Positions 11,680 through 22,690 of a DNA stretch of 64,000 bases are shown here, piece by piece. This DNA comes from Neckera pumila. Lineage: Eukaryota > Streptophyta > Bryopsida > Hypnales > Neckeraceae. The DNA is taken from positions 8,313,001 through 8,377,000 of the forward strand of contig OZ018418.1 of NCBI GenBank assembly GCA_963969595.1, in the 5' to 3' direction. Each line of letters opens with the position of its first letter. The first letter of the stretch is position 1. The notes beneath the pieces are model-generated. The model searched no databases. It was not told the origin of the DNA and saw nothing but the letters and a program-made list of their open reading frames with translations. Made by a program: the position numbers and the translations under genes.

Positions 11680-13338
11680 GCCAAGATACTTATTGCATAT
11701 TGTCCCTTACTAAGAACAGAGGCATTCCTTCGCAAAACAGGATCTTCAGGAACAATCGTGGGTTGCAGGTAGTTAATCCATATATTCCTACAACTAACAA
11801 TCTGATTACCCCAAGTCGGTTGTGCATGATCAAAGTGATTGGTCGAGTTGTAAAATTGCGATATTGAAAACAGCTTCGCGGGATTGAGGGTCCATACAAT
11901 GTAGGCTTCCCAATTTTGCAACTCGACTCAATGTTCTGGACCGCACTTCTTTGTCTAGAGGTCCTTCAAGGCCTGGACGCTGTGTTGCCCATTTATAATC
12001 ATGAAGTTGTTGTCCTTGATCTCTTCCCACTTCTCGAGCTTCTATGACAGCAACCTACCCCGGGAGTCCGTTGGGGTCAAACAAAGTCTCTGGCGCTCTC
12101 TGATATGGCCAATTGCTTTCAGGAGGTTCTTTGCCCCATCTAATATATTTTGTTGGATGCCGCAAATGACATATTCATCTCTAGCCTGTATGCATTTGTT
12201 GATGGACACGAGGATTGGTTCCTGTCCAAACAAGTAGCAGGGCCCATTTTCAGCCCAGAAGGTCCTCTGCTTGAGAGCAAACGTGTCAGTTGCATCAAGA
12301 GGGGTTTTAGAAGCCGTTGTGGTTGCGACATTCATTAATGCAAAACCAAAACTTCCAATATGAGCTTTCTTTTGGCGCTTAGGTTTGGAAGCCACTACCT
12401 CTCTTGACTGGGTTGCTTGGCGCCTTTGAGTCTCAGACGAGACTTGACTTGGTCCGATTGCTCCACTTCCAAACACAAGAGCCGTGGATCCACTTAGTAC
12501 TTCCTGAGGAGGTCCCCTCTGCTTCCTTTTTTTCTGCTATCCTACTCTGGGTTGGGGTTTCACAACCTTTCAAGTATGGCGTTCCAGTGATTGCCAGATT
12601 TTCATCAACCTTTGGCAGTTAACTTGTGCGGTGCCATCAACCCATGCACTATAAGAAACCCGCGTTTTAGGTGACGTTAGCATAACCTAAGCAAACGCAT
12701 TTTTGTGGACGCAAAATAAAACAACTTGTGTTTTTATGTCAATAACAATGTTCAATGTAACATTTGGATGTTACATTAAACATTGTTATTGACATAAAAA
12801 CACAAGTTGTTTTATTTTGCGTCCACAAAAATGCGTCTGCTTAGGTTATGCTAACGTCACCTAAAACGCGGGTTTCTTATAGTGATGGAAGGTACTTGGT
12901 AGCTGTGAAGGTATTGATGAGGTGTTGAAACTGAGACACTTCAAGAGAAAATTGAAGTTTTTGCATGTCGAACCTTCCCCGTGGATCGTTGACGTCCATT
13001 ACAATTGAGTGAGAGTGATTACCGTCGCTACCATTCTCCAGAGCTTCTTATAGGACAATCACGACATAGTTATTGCGGACGGCTTCGATAACTGACACCT
13101 TCTCTTGAGGATGCAACGGCAGAAAGTTAGGTTGATCCTTAATGCGATAGCAAAGGTGCACATAGTCTTGAAATTGATCTAAGCCGAACGTCCATGCGGC
13201 AACATGCTGCTTGAACTGCCAGAGCTTTCTGTAGGAGTTTGGTATTTCTCTTATAAATGGGACGTCACCAAAGGGGTTCTTGAAAGGCTCAATACACGGT
13301 AGGGTAGTAGAGTAGTCATAATCGTCGTTGCCCTCCAT
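11680..13338 (-). CDS. ParB/sulfiredoxin-like domain exon, element A (split by a MITE)
   Basis: Starts MEGNDDYDYS at 13338. The core reads NNFMIINGQHSVQALKDL (about 11965-12022), matching GKFWMVNGQHCLEASKRM of element B, followed in both by WE[AC][YF][IF]VW and NHFD...PTW. ParB/Srx proteins have a G-x-H-R-x-x-A pattern at the same place, so the fold call rests on that motif plus the preceding alternation; the usual Arg is Ser here. The exon is interrupted by the MITE 12647-12884. Removing the MITE plus one 3-bp duplication (241 bp) restores a single frame from 13338 to 11680. Six in-frame stops remain (TAA, two TGA, three TAG). Likely role: DNA or nucleotide binding. Confidence 0.6.
12647..12884. 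mobile_element. CACTA-type hairpin MITE, 238 bp
   Basis: Ends are CACTATAAGAAACCCGCGTT and its reverse complement. Apart from a short loop around 12765 the two halves are near-perfect complements (GCAAACGC against GCGTCTGC is one visible difference). It is flanked by the 3-bp duplication ATG (12644-12646, 12885-12887). CACTATAAGAAA closely matches the CACTA-superfamily terminus CACTACAAGAAA, and 3-bp duplications are characteristic of that superfamily. It inserted into a coding exon, which makes it younger than the gene. The near-perfect hairpin implies recent insertion or small-RNA potential. Confidence 0.9.
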
Positions 13339-13679
13339 CTTGGTTTACCTTCCAGGGCTGCATTAGATGTTATGTTGGTCAAATTTGTCCTAGACACATA
13401 GCCGGAGCTCATGTATCCTCAACATGAGGATAAATCATTATCTCTACAAACTGTTAAGGTAGTAAACTATTTTGATAGGGTGGATTCTAATTCAGAGTGC
13501 AGGACGAAGATTCTCTGAGAATGAAGTCTACGGACTTCTAGATTAGATTCAAGTCGCAGATAAGTTCAAATATTTTGCAACCAACAATAAGGTACCAATA
13601 TTACTCTACAGTTCAACAAAAGGGTAATTACCATAGAGCAGAATGAAATGACCTAGCTAAGGCGATTATTTTCTAGAGC

Positions 13680-14335
13680 TTCAGATAACATCTTCGAGAC
13701 AAAGATAATTCATCTCTAATCCTAGCTAATGCGCTTAATTTTTGGAGCTTTAGAAATTACCGTCGAGTCGAAGGTAATCCGACTCTAGTCCTAGCAAACT
13801 CGCTCAATTGCTAAAGCTTCAGATATCATCTTTGAGACGAAGTTAATTTAACTCTAGTCCTAGCTGATGTGCTTAATTTTGGGAGCTTTAGAAATTACCT
13901 TTGAGTAAAAGGTAATCTATTTCTAGTCCTAGTTGATGTGATTAATTTCTGGAGCTTCAAAACTTACCTTCGAGACGAAGGTAATCTATCTCTAATTCTA
14001 GCTGATGTGCTCAATTCTGGAGCTTTAGAAATTACCTTCGAGTTGAAGCTAATCTATCTCTAGTCCTAGCTAACTCGCTGACTTGCTAAAGCTTCAAATA
14101 TCATCTTCAAGTCGAAGATAATTTAAGTCTAGACCAAGCTAATGCGTTGAATATCTGGAGCTGTAGAAATTACCTTTGAGTCGAAGCTAATCCGACTGTA
14201 GTCCTAGGTCATATTCTTTTTTTGTGGAGCTTCATAAATTTTGGGTAGATACCCTAATGATGCTTTGCTTATATTTCATGAAATTAAGGTGGAAACCCTA
14301 AGGACATTAGCTTCGAGTCAAAGCTTATCTAACTG
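13680..14335. repeat. Palindrome array upstream of the element A ParB/HAD-like gene
   Basis: About nine tandem units of roughly 66-75 bp. Each carries an imperfect palindrome of the form ATTACCTTCG-N3-CGAAGGTAAT, for example near 13757, 13832, 13900, 13963, 14031, 14097 and 14169, followed by a spacer of the type CTAGTCCTAGCTgATGtGCT. The array starts about 340 bp upstream of the ATG at 13338 and lies in the presumed 5' intron. The centre is always three bases between CG and CG. Confidence 0.85.
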
Positions 14336-14999
14336 TAGTAGCGGCTAATGCTCTTCCTTTCTATAGTTTAATAAATTTTGGGTAGAAATCCTAATCTAGC
14401 TTTCAGTAAATTTAATAAAACTGTGATGGAAATCCTAATGCAATTAAATAGTTTGGTTAATTTTCTTACCTCAGACAGTATCTTTGAGCAGGTTCCGCTG
14501 TGTCCAAGTGTAAACCCTAAACTGCAGATTACACATGAAAATAAGGGACAACATTGTAAGCTATATGTAAATCAAAACAACTTGATTTCAACCCTAAATC
14601 TTGCAAACCATTCACTACAAACCAAATATGCATAGTCATAGTAGATTTGAATTCAAGCTTTGAACCCTAAACCCTAATCCCAGCTTCTATCTATACTTTC
14701 AGTCCCGGCTTCCAATCCCAGCTTGAAATTGCAATTCCACGCAGCAAAGAAAGAAAGGAAAATTCCAATTTCCAATCTTAGCTTCCAATACCAGCTTTAA
14801 ATTGCAAAATCAAATAGCAGAGCAAGCAAATTGGCAAAAATAAGAAAACTACAAGCAAAGCAAAGCAAGGAAGGAAGCAAAACAAACTAGAATTCAATGT
14901 AGTGTACACTTGCTAAACTCAAAATTCTTGCAAAACACATGTCCACAATATTACAATCTCGCAGGATCTCAACTTCTGCCCATAGCTTCAACACCTCTT
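14336..14999. other. Intergenic/5' intron sequence with telomere-type motifs
   Basis: AT-rich, no gene seen. It contains AACCCTAAACCCTAATCCC near 14665 and several copies of CCAATCCCAGCTTCCA-like short repeats (14690-14800). It is probably the remaining first intron of the minus-strand gene. Confidence 0.4.
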
Positions 15000-15560
15000 G
15001 TACACACCACTTCAACGATGAAGCCTAAACCTGAAATGCACTCACCGCTCTAGCTCCACAGGAACCCTAAACCTCAAATGCTCTAAAAAATCCGCAATTC
15101 GCATTTGTGAGCGGTGGCTTTTGAGAGACCTAAAACCCCAACAACATTGGTTTCGGTCGTCCTCCCGTTGTGCAACAATGTCAACTTCAAATGTGCTCAA
15201 AGAATGCGGACACTAAACCCTCAAATGCGCTCACAAGTACACTCTCAAATGCACTCACCAATCCGCTCCTAAAATTGCTCACTGCTTTGCTTCCACAAGA
15301 AGAAGCACCACGGCGAGGAGAGTGCTCCGCTCCCACAAGAAGAAGCACTGCAACAAGGAGAGAGAGACGACACGACGGAACCACGGAGCGATAAGAGTGT
15401 AAGGATTTAGGTGGCGCAGCAAGGGGAAAGAGACGACCAGCCATATCCAATCCAAGCCGCAAAAGCCAGGTTCGGCAACTCGAACCTGTTACCGAACCTA
15501 TGGCCCAAACCTCCGGATCCGAATTAGAGGGTGCCAAACCCCAGATTCGGCAACAAAGTC
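15000..15560 (-). promoter_or_regulatory. Probable promoter/first exon of element A ParB/HAD-like gene
   Basis: A comparatively GC-rich 500-bp island in AT-rich surroundings, with AACCCTAAACC telo-box-like motifs (about 15063) and ATGGCCCAAA (about 15499), the complement of a plant site II TGGGCC motif. It sits about 1.7-2.2 kb upstream of the ATG, with the palindrome array between, matching the layout upstream of the element B gene (48180-48690). The assignment is by position and composition only. Confidence 0.4.
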
Positions 15561-15583
15561 CTTTTTCAAGTGCTCCCGCCCAC

Positions 15584-15605
15584 ATTTTTTTTTTTTTTTT
15601 TTTTT
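15584..15605. repeat. Poly-T run
   Basis: About 22 consecutive T bases. Read on the minus strand this is a poly-A tract and could mark the 3' end of a small retroposed sequence, but no body is recognisable. Confidence 0.7.
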
Positions 15606-16634
15606 GAACAAATGGGGAGATGCCCATTGACTAGCAGTTGGAGCTTGCTATGCTATGCATTCTTCATTAGAATTTTATTAGAATTTGTATGTATTAGACA
15701 AAATACAAAATAAAAGTTTCAAATTACTACAATCTTTGTATAATTTTGTTTATAAATAAGCATATATTGAAATGTACAACAGAAATTGTAGTAAATTTTG
15801 TTTGAAGATTTGCAACAATTTTGGATTTCAATCACTTCATGAACAATTTGGAAATTAAAAAGAGGAATTTGTAAATTTCAAACACTTCATGAACAACTTT
15901 ATTTTTGTGAAATCCAAAATCGCTGCAAGCAGAATAAATTTCTCAAATCATTTAGTAGTAGCAATAGAATTTGAAATCATAAAAGTTGTAACAATGATAT
16001 TACAGAGGTGATTGGAAACTACTACTCTATTTTTGTAATATGACATTGTGTGATAATACTATTTTTATGTATGTAGGATTGACAATATTTATACAAAATA
16101 TTAAATTATTTATTTCAATGACTCATTGAAATCATTATCATGCATTCTATTCAAATATATCAAAAATTTACTATTACAAAACAATGAAATTAAATATTTC
16201 AAAGACTCATTGAAATTACTATCATTGAAAGTGGACCAAAAGAGGTGAATTACATATTTTCAAAGTATTGTTGTTAATACCAAACCTACACATATTATTT
16301 AAGACAAATATGCACACACTTAGTAATCATTTACAATTTTGGTGTTCTTTGAATATAAATATCAAGACTTCATGTAGGCAAAGTAACCCAAATTTCAAAT
16401 TCTTTCAAGCCATTGCAATGTTCCAGACTTGATCTACAGCTTCATACACTCAAACATTTGCCTATATACTAAAAAACACCAAATTGAACCACATGATTAA
16501 AAAAACACAAAACAATAACTATCTCTGCAAAACTATTCATACCACTTTCAACAAAATCTTATTTGCATACAAAGCTAAAGAAATTAAGCTAAGAATTTGG
16601 AGTGTCCATATATCTAAAATAATTAGATGTATTT
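15606..16634. other. AT-rich centre of element A
   Basis: No gene seen. It is very AT-rich, with diffuse internal similarity (AATTTGTAAATTTCAAACACTTCATGAACAA-type phrases recur near 15830 and 15880; AATGACTCATTGAAAT recurs near 16118 and 16200). Confidence 0.5.
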
Positions 16635-17200
16635 CCAACTTCTACGTATTTCTTTTTGCGTTTGCATCCATCCAAATCCATGAGTTTGGAGATGCGAGGT
16701 GCATAAAGTACAGGTCATGGGGGATCCAATTTTCTTTTCATTCACGTAACACACGAAGGTAATGAAGCTACAAATTTAAGGCACTCGTAAATCACAAATG
16801 TTTAGTTGTTTTCTAACTTCTACGTATTTATTTTGACGTTTGCATCCATCCAATTCCATGAGTTTGGGGATGCGAGGTGCATAAAGTACAGGTCATGGTG
16901 GATTCAATTTTTTTTTCATTCACGTAGCACACAAAGGTAATTAAGCCACAGATTTAAGGCACTTGTAAATCACAAATGTTTAGTTGTTTTCCAACTTCTA
17001 CGTATTTTTTTTGATGTTTGCATCCTGATGCGAGTTCCATAACATACAAGTCATGGTTGATTTAGTTTACTTTTGTTCAAGTAGCACACGACCAAAATTG
17101 GGCCACAAATTTAAAGCACTGGCATTCGATAAGTATTTAGGTGTCTTCCAACTTCAATGTATTTTCTGGAATATTTGCCACAGCATAGCCATACCATTTG
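16635..17200. repeat. 178-bp tandem repeat, about 3.3 copies
   Basis: Units begin at 16635, 16813, 16991 and a truncated one near 17148. Shared phrases are AACTTCTACGTATTT, TTTGCATCCATCCAA, GATGCGAGGTGCATAAAGTA and CAGGTCATGG. The first two periods are exactly 178 bp, close to the 177-bp satellite period elsewhere in the window, but the sequences are unrelated. Confidence 0.85.
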
Positions 17201-19049
17201 ATTGGGGGCGTTGTTTTTTTCTACCGATTTGGTGCCAAAGTGCACCAAAACTCTTTTGCCTGGTACCAAGGCTCTAGAAAATAATCAAAGAAAGAAGACC
17301 ATATATAGCCAAAGTGGATCCATTTTTTGAAATAATTTGGATGAAGCTACCAACTTTAAATGAAATTTGTCTAAATTTGTATATAAAGAGAAAGTTCTAT
17401 CCATTCTACAAATGAATACTAATTATTTTTCGCAACATCATTTTTTTGTTTGCCGCCACTTCACCACTTTCCAAAAACCAAAAAAAACCCGAACCTCCCA
17501 TCCCCCAAACTTATACAATCCCTTCGCTGACCCTAAACTCTAAACCCTAAACCCTAAACCCTCCTTTTTTTTATGGACATGTAACAAAATATGGGAGAAA
17601 TTTTTTTAGCATAAGTTTAGATAAGATCGCTAACTTATGCAAAAAGGAAAAAGAGTAGGAAAAAGGAAAGAAAATGCAAGTCACTGTCATCAATAAAAGG
17701 ATAATTAATTTTCTTTATAGATAATGCAAAAATGAGTTATGGTACCACGGTTATGCGTACTATACTATATTATGACAAAGGAAGGGTTATGCATGTGTTT
17801 TTCTAGTCCCTTTTAATTTTTGTCCCATCCACCCACCCACTAAGCTCTTATTATGTATGTTAGTTAGAGAGTTTGAGGGTGCTTAATTACGACAGTTATG
17901 ATTAAATTAAGCAAAGTACCAATCTAATTCAAACGGGAATTATTAACCCACTAAGTAGTTAACATTAGTAACTGACTTGGTTAAAACTTCAGTATATGGC
18001 TTTGTACTGCCGATTGAGTTATTGGGAGCTGTGCCCAGTCGAGTCATCAGACTTGAGATTAGATCATGCATGCTCAGTCTTCCGATTGATTGAATGTATA
18101 AAGCTCGAACCTTGCAGAGCATGAACGCACTGGAGGCGATCAAGTTTTTTGATACTCGTGCTTGGGCTTTTGAATCCAACTTCGTTGCGGGAACATGGCT
18201 GCATTACAGGTCCAAGATTTCTTGTTTGTCATAAATCAATTTTTTGCAATTACTTGTGTGATACTAAAGCTCTGCTGTTTGGATTTATAGTATTTGTAAT
18301 TGCAATAACAAGCTGCAAGTAGACTTAAGACACCTTGTCTACGAACTAACTTCACATTGTTATGTTGTGTTTCTTCATGGGGATAGGTGAGGTCCACTGC
18401 TTCAAAGACTATTTAGCCATTCAGAAGCTTCCAACGATTGCAACAACTGCCTGGGGGAAATGCAATTCTTGTTTATATGAGATCTTATGATTAGACAGGA
18501 ATTGACTTAGACATGAGATAGAGCATTATGTTAAACAAACAAATACTTTGATGAGCTTAGAACTTGCCATGAACTAGTTAGGCAAGATGTTCTAAATGAC
18601 AATATTGCTTTGATAAAGATAAGTGGGAGGTTTTGAAACTGCCTACATGATGGAAGTGATTTGTATCTTGTATGCTACATTAAGCTAGATATTTGCATAT
18701 TCTGGATTGTAAGAAAATGATAGGAATAGCCCTGGGAAGGGATGTCCCACCCACCCTCCCAGGGGTCCCCTAAATCTAGAGTTATTGACGTTTTTATATT
18801 TTTTAATTTTCTACATTGTGAGCGTAGTTAATATTCCAGACCGGCGGAAGCTTGATATTGGGACTAGTTAGTGGAGACAGCACATTTGGTCCCCACTTGA
18901 CAAAAAGTCCCCCTAAATCTGAGGGAATACTACAGTTTTGGCAGGAAAAGTTTTTGGGAATGGTGCGCATGGACTAGCAATTCAAATGATTCTGAGTTTT
19001 TGACTTTGGGCGCCAGTTTTCTTCCCACCCCTGCTTTGACGGAAGATTT
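17201..19049. other. Central region of element A, no gene seen
   Basis: Contains a CCCTAAACTCTAAACCCTAA telomere-type run near 17530-17562 and otherwise unremarkable AT-rich DNA. The minus-strand open frame 17943-18179 has no supporting features. Confidence 0.4.
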
Positions 19050-19330
19050 CTTGTTTGTCAACCGGAACCTCAGGTTCAGCCATCGGCTTCGAAGGTTAGA
19101 ATCGCCACTTCATTCTCCCGCTCGCCCATTCACCCGCCCACCTTCCGCGAGATTGTCTTCTTGAATGTTTGCTTTTTTCTGGAGTTGCTCGAGCTTTGCA
19201 CGCTTCCGCCATCCTTCACTATAATCCTCCGCTTTGTTTTTTTTTGTTGAGGACTTTATTTGTGTCCTTGCAATCCCTGGCGTGCGTGGAAACTTGCATG
19301 GAGTGAAGGCTGTTCATTTAGGTATGTTTC
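19050..19330 (+). promoter_or_regulatory. Probable promoter/5' exon of element A transposase-like gene
   Basis: A C-rich stretch (CATTCTCCCGCTCGCCCATT near 19110) ends at a plausible splice donor (TTTAG|GTATGTTT near 19320). About 2 kb of intron-like DNA holding the 49-bp palindrome array follows before the coding exon at 21296. The layout mirrors the other three genes. Positional inference only. Confidence 0.35.
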
Positions 19331-19569
19331 CTCTAAGCATTCTTCCGCTTCATTGTTTTCCGTAGCATGTGTTCTTTGCCTCACTTCCCCTACTCATTAC
19401 TGTGTTTATCAATGCGTCCACAAGTAAGCAGAACAGTGAAAAGTGGACGGTCTTTGAATGAACAAACTGTTTTGCTGGTCTTGTTTTGCATAGTTGCTTA
19501 CGGAGTTGTGATGGCGTCGCAATTTCTGGAACATCCCCCGATAAAGGTGCCATAAATTCCGGAACTTAT

Positions 19570-20375
19570 CTTTGTGTCAAAGTTATTTCCTAATTTGGAA
19601 GGAGTGCTTCAGAATTTGTCTTTGAGTCGAAGGTAGTTCGGCAATCGTGTTAATGCTTCAGAAATTGTATTTAGTGTATAAGACAATTATGCATTCCAAT
19701 TGACAAATTTAGGATTTATCTTTGTGCCAAAGATAAATACGTGTTAGCTATACAGGTTCTTTATTAATCTGCGTGTCAAAGATAACTACGCATTAGGAAG
19801 GTTGTTTCAGGGTTTGTCCAAGTGTTGAAGATAATTACATATTGTCGAGACTACTTCTGTATTTATCTTTGTGTCAAAGGTAATTGCACAATAGGAAGAC
19901 TACTTCTGGGATTATCTTCGTGTCAAAGGTAATTACGCATTAGGATGTCTACTTTAGGGATTATCTTTGTGCTGAAGGTAATTACATCTTATCTAGAATT
20001 CTTCTTGATTTATCTTTGTGTCGAAGGTAAATACGCGTTAGCCAGACTGTTTCTGGGTTTATCATAGTGTGTAAGGTAATCACATATTATCATAACTGCT
20101 TCTTGATTTATCTTTGTGTTGAAGGTAAATACGCGTTAACCAGACTGTTCCAGTGTTTATCTTGGTGTCGATGTTAATCTAGCATTAGCAGGACTATTTC
20201 TGGATTTATCTTTGTGTCAAAAAAAATTGCACATTACCAGGACTTTTTCTAGATTTTGTACTTGTCGATGATAATTCCACGTGAGTAAGACTGTTTTTGG
20301 GTTTATCTTCTTGTCGAGGATAATTACGCATGAGCAAGAGTGCTTAGGATTTACCTTTGTGTCGAAGCTAAAATT
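19570..20375. repeat. 49-bp tandem palindrome array upstream of element A transposase-like gene
   Basis: About 16 units spaced 47-51 bp for most of the array. Each contains a variant of TTTATCTTTG-TGT-CGAAGGTAAA (starts near 19573, 19617, 19729, 19770, 19812, 19862, 19912, 19959, 20009, 20060, 20107, 20157, 20204, 20255, 20300, 20351). Spacer phrases such as TACGCGTTAGCCAGACTGTT recur. Further single degenerate copies lie near 20825 and 21104. It is the same palindrome class as at 13680-14335 in this element. Confidence 0.88.
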
Positions 20376-21899
20376 GTAATACTGTCCAGATTCTTTTTGA
20401 CATTTTCTTAGACAATGTGATTGGAGGAAGAATAGTGTAAAGAATGTATTCAAAGATATTTGTAGATTATTTTGGAATCGGATTTTTATAAATGTTTCGG
20501 AAAATATCAATTGTACTCTTCAATATTTGACATGGATAATGGATTTGGTTGTTGTTGGTTGTTGTTTTTCCTCGGCTTGATTTTAATTATATTGAGAACA
20601 GTTTGATATTTTCCAAGAACTTGCCATTGTTTTTTTACGTTATTCTCCTAATAGCATTTACTTTATCTTATGCAAAATTGATATAATCGGTCTTTACCTT
20701 TGGCTCGGGAGTAATATTTTGCCTTCTTCTGGACTGAGTGATTGTCGCAATTTTGTGGCATATATTCTAAATTCTGGACCTCTTGGCTTGATGATTCTTT
20801 GCTGCATGTATTTGGCGTTGGATTAGCTTTGCGTCTAAGGTAATTTTGTCATCATGTTTTGGGTATCTGGTAGGTATTGGCTTTTTTGGATTGTTTAATA
20901 GGCTTGTGGAATGTCTTATTGTTTTAAAGTTTGTTATAATGTTTATTAAGGAATTGAGAGTGTTGGATGTTGTGTTTTGTGTTGTTAAACATATATATTT
21001 TTCAGGTAGGATAGTACTATGTTATCACTGAAATTTGTGTCCTAGTAATCTCATATTCTTTTAATAAAATGTATGGTGTCATTTTTTGTGTTTGCCTTTG
21101 TATCAAACTTAATTTATAGGATTTCTTATTTTTGTACTAGTAGTTCACATATCAAACTGTGAGGTGATATTTGTACACCTGTATGGGTTGTTTAGAGTAA
21201 TTGTTGTCGTCTGCCGTAATGTCTATGGTAATTTGCTTAAGCAGGCAGAATATTTCTGCCGGAACTTGCCATTAATTGTCTCTTGTATCTGTAGGATGGA
21301 TATCCATGAGTCGGGCAAGTTTGCGATTCTGATACCAATTTTACCAGAAGGTGTTGCACCTTGCGACGGTATCGCTTGTTCCTCTTGGGTAAGAAGTTTT
21401 GTTCCCTTGAGGAATGAAGTTGGGGATGACGTTGCAAAAGGAATTTGCCAAAGTGTTGATGCTGACCTTGTCATCAACATGGATGGGAAGCCGCTTGGTG
21501 ATGATCAAATTGCCGTTCAAATTGCAGAGTCTTTATGCAAGGCAGAAGTCCCATCAGCTTGGATGTGGTCGGCTCACTCATGGCACATTAAACAAGTGTT
21601 TTTGGAGAATCTAAGTTTATATGACCACGAGTAGATTCACATATACAACGTGGGCATGAGTGCATTGAACTGCCGCATTTGTACTGGGGTGCGTTCTTAC
21701 GAAAGTTCTCGTGAGAGGTTTGGATTGGCCGTTCCTCCCAAAAAAGAATCCCTTTTTACTACTGAAGCTATCCTTCAAGTGTCTACAATGACATGTTGCA
21801 AAAGGAATTGTGTCCAGCCTTTTCTGCGTGGAGAAATTTGTTCCATACGTATCCAACTCCATGTGATTGATGTGGGAGCACGCAATGTCATTATTTAGA

Positions 21900-22406
21900 A
21901 ATCCGGATTAGTTTAGGATCAATTCCGTAAATATTTTTGAAATTTTGGAGTAGTGGGACCGTGAACCGGAACTTTTAGTAGAAACTAGGTAGCCGGAAAG
22001 TTCCGGCTCACAAAAACTTATAGAAGGAGTAAGGGACGAACTTTTACCGGATCTGGAAACCGGAAGGTAATCCGGATTAGTTTAGGATCAATTCCGTAAA
22101 TATTTTTGAAATTTTGGAGTAGTGGGACCGTGAACCGGAACTTTTAGTAGAAACTAGGTAGCCGGAAAGTTCCGGCTCACAAAAACTTATAGAAGGAGTA
22201 AGGGACGAACTTTTACCGGATCCGGAAACCGGAAGGTAATCCGGATTAGTTTAGGATCAATTCCGTAAATATTTTCGAAATTTTGGAGTATTGGGACCGT
22301 AAACCGGAACTTTTAGTAGAAACTAGGTAGCCGGAAAGTTCCGGCTCACAAAAACTTGTAGAAGGAGTAAGGGACGGACTTTTACCGGATCCGGAAACCG
22401 GAAGGA
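21900..22406 (+). repeat. Three tandem 169-bp repeats in CCGGA-rich element 1
   Basis: Units start at 21900, 22069 and 22238 with AATCCGGATTAGTTTAGGAT and are almost identical (for example TAGTGGGACCGTGA against TATTGGGACCGTAA in the third). They sit directly inside the 5' end, the place where transposase-binding or promoter repeats are often found. The near-identity suggests recent amplification. Confidence 0.95.
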
Positions 22407-22690
22407 AATCTGGATTTCGGCAAACCTACGAACTAGGGGTCCGGCCTACGGAAAGTAGGGACCCGTTTGAAAAAGGCGGCGCATTAAATGACCGGACCAA
22501 CGGGTGTCGGTCACTGGCCGGGTACTTAAGCGGATTATCTTCTCATTCTTCTCCCTCTTTCTTCCGCTCGAGGAGGTGTGTGCTTGCAGGTTTGGAGCGC
22601 GTTTTCTCTTAGAAGAGTGAAAGAGTGGTGAGTTAGGCCGGATAGGGAGAGAAGGAAAGGAGGGTGCCGATTGCACCGGATTAGAGTTCA

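Larger units (their letters stand above)
5995..13338 (-). pseudogene. Element A ParB-like/FCP1-HAD-like modular gene (broken)
   Basis: Multi-exon gene running from the ATG at 13338 to a stop at 5995. Domains in order: an N-terminal region; a ParB/sulfiredoxin-like domain with NGQHS (about 11969-12020); a helical region ending in TELRMELY (about 10180-10215); a charged coiled-coil linker (8360-9918); an FCP1/NIF-like HAD domain (7226-7912); a Ser/Pro-rich tail with DSPPS (about 6610) and a last exon with ILPPRF (about 6100). Every segment aligns in order with the plus-strand gene of element B (49760-56644). My reading finds about 15 in-frame stops (nine TAG, three TGA, three TAA) and a MITE in the first coding exon, so this copy is dead. 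Family function is unknown. The ParB-like fold suggests nucleic acid binding, and the HAD domain resembles CTD-type phosphatases. Confidence 0.75.

Noticed and set aside
17525..17565. Interstitial telomere from chromosome fusion
   Set aside because: Only three or four CCCTAAA units, and similar short runs occur at several gene starts here. Telo-box-type motifs are the simpler explanation.
19570..20375. CRISPR-like array from regular 49-bp spacing
   Set aside because: Spacers are themselves repeated, repeats are variable, and the sequence is plant nuclear DNA. It is a tandem palindrome array.
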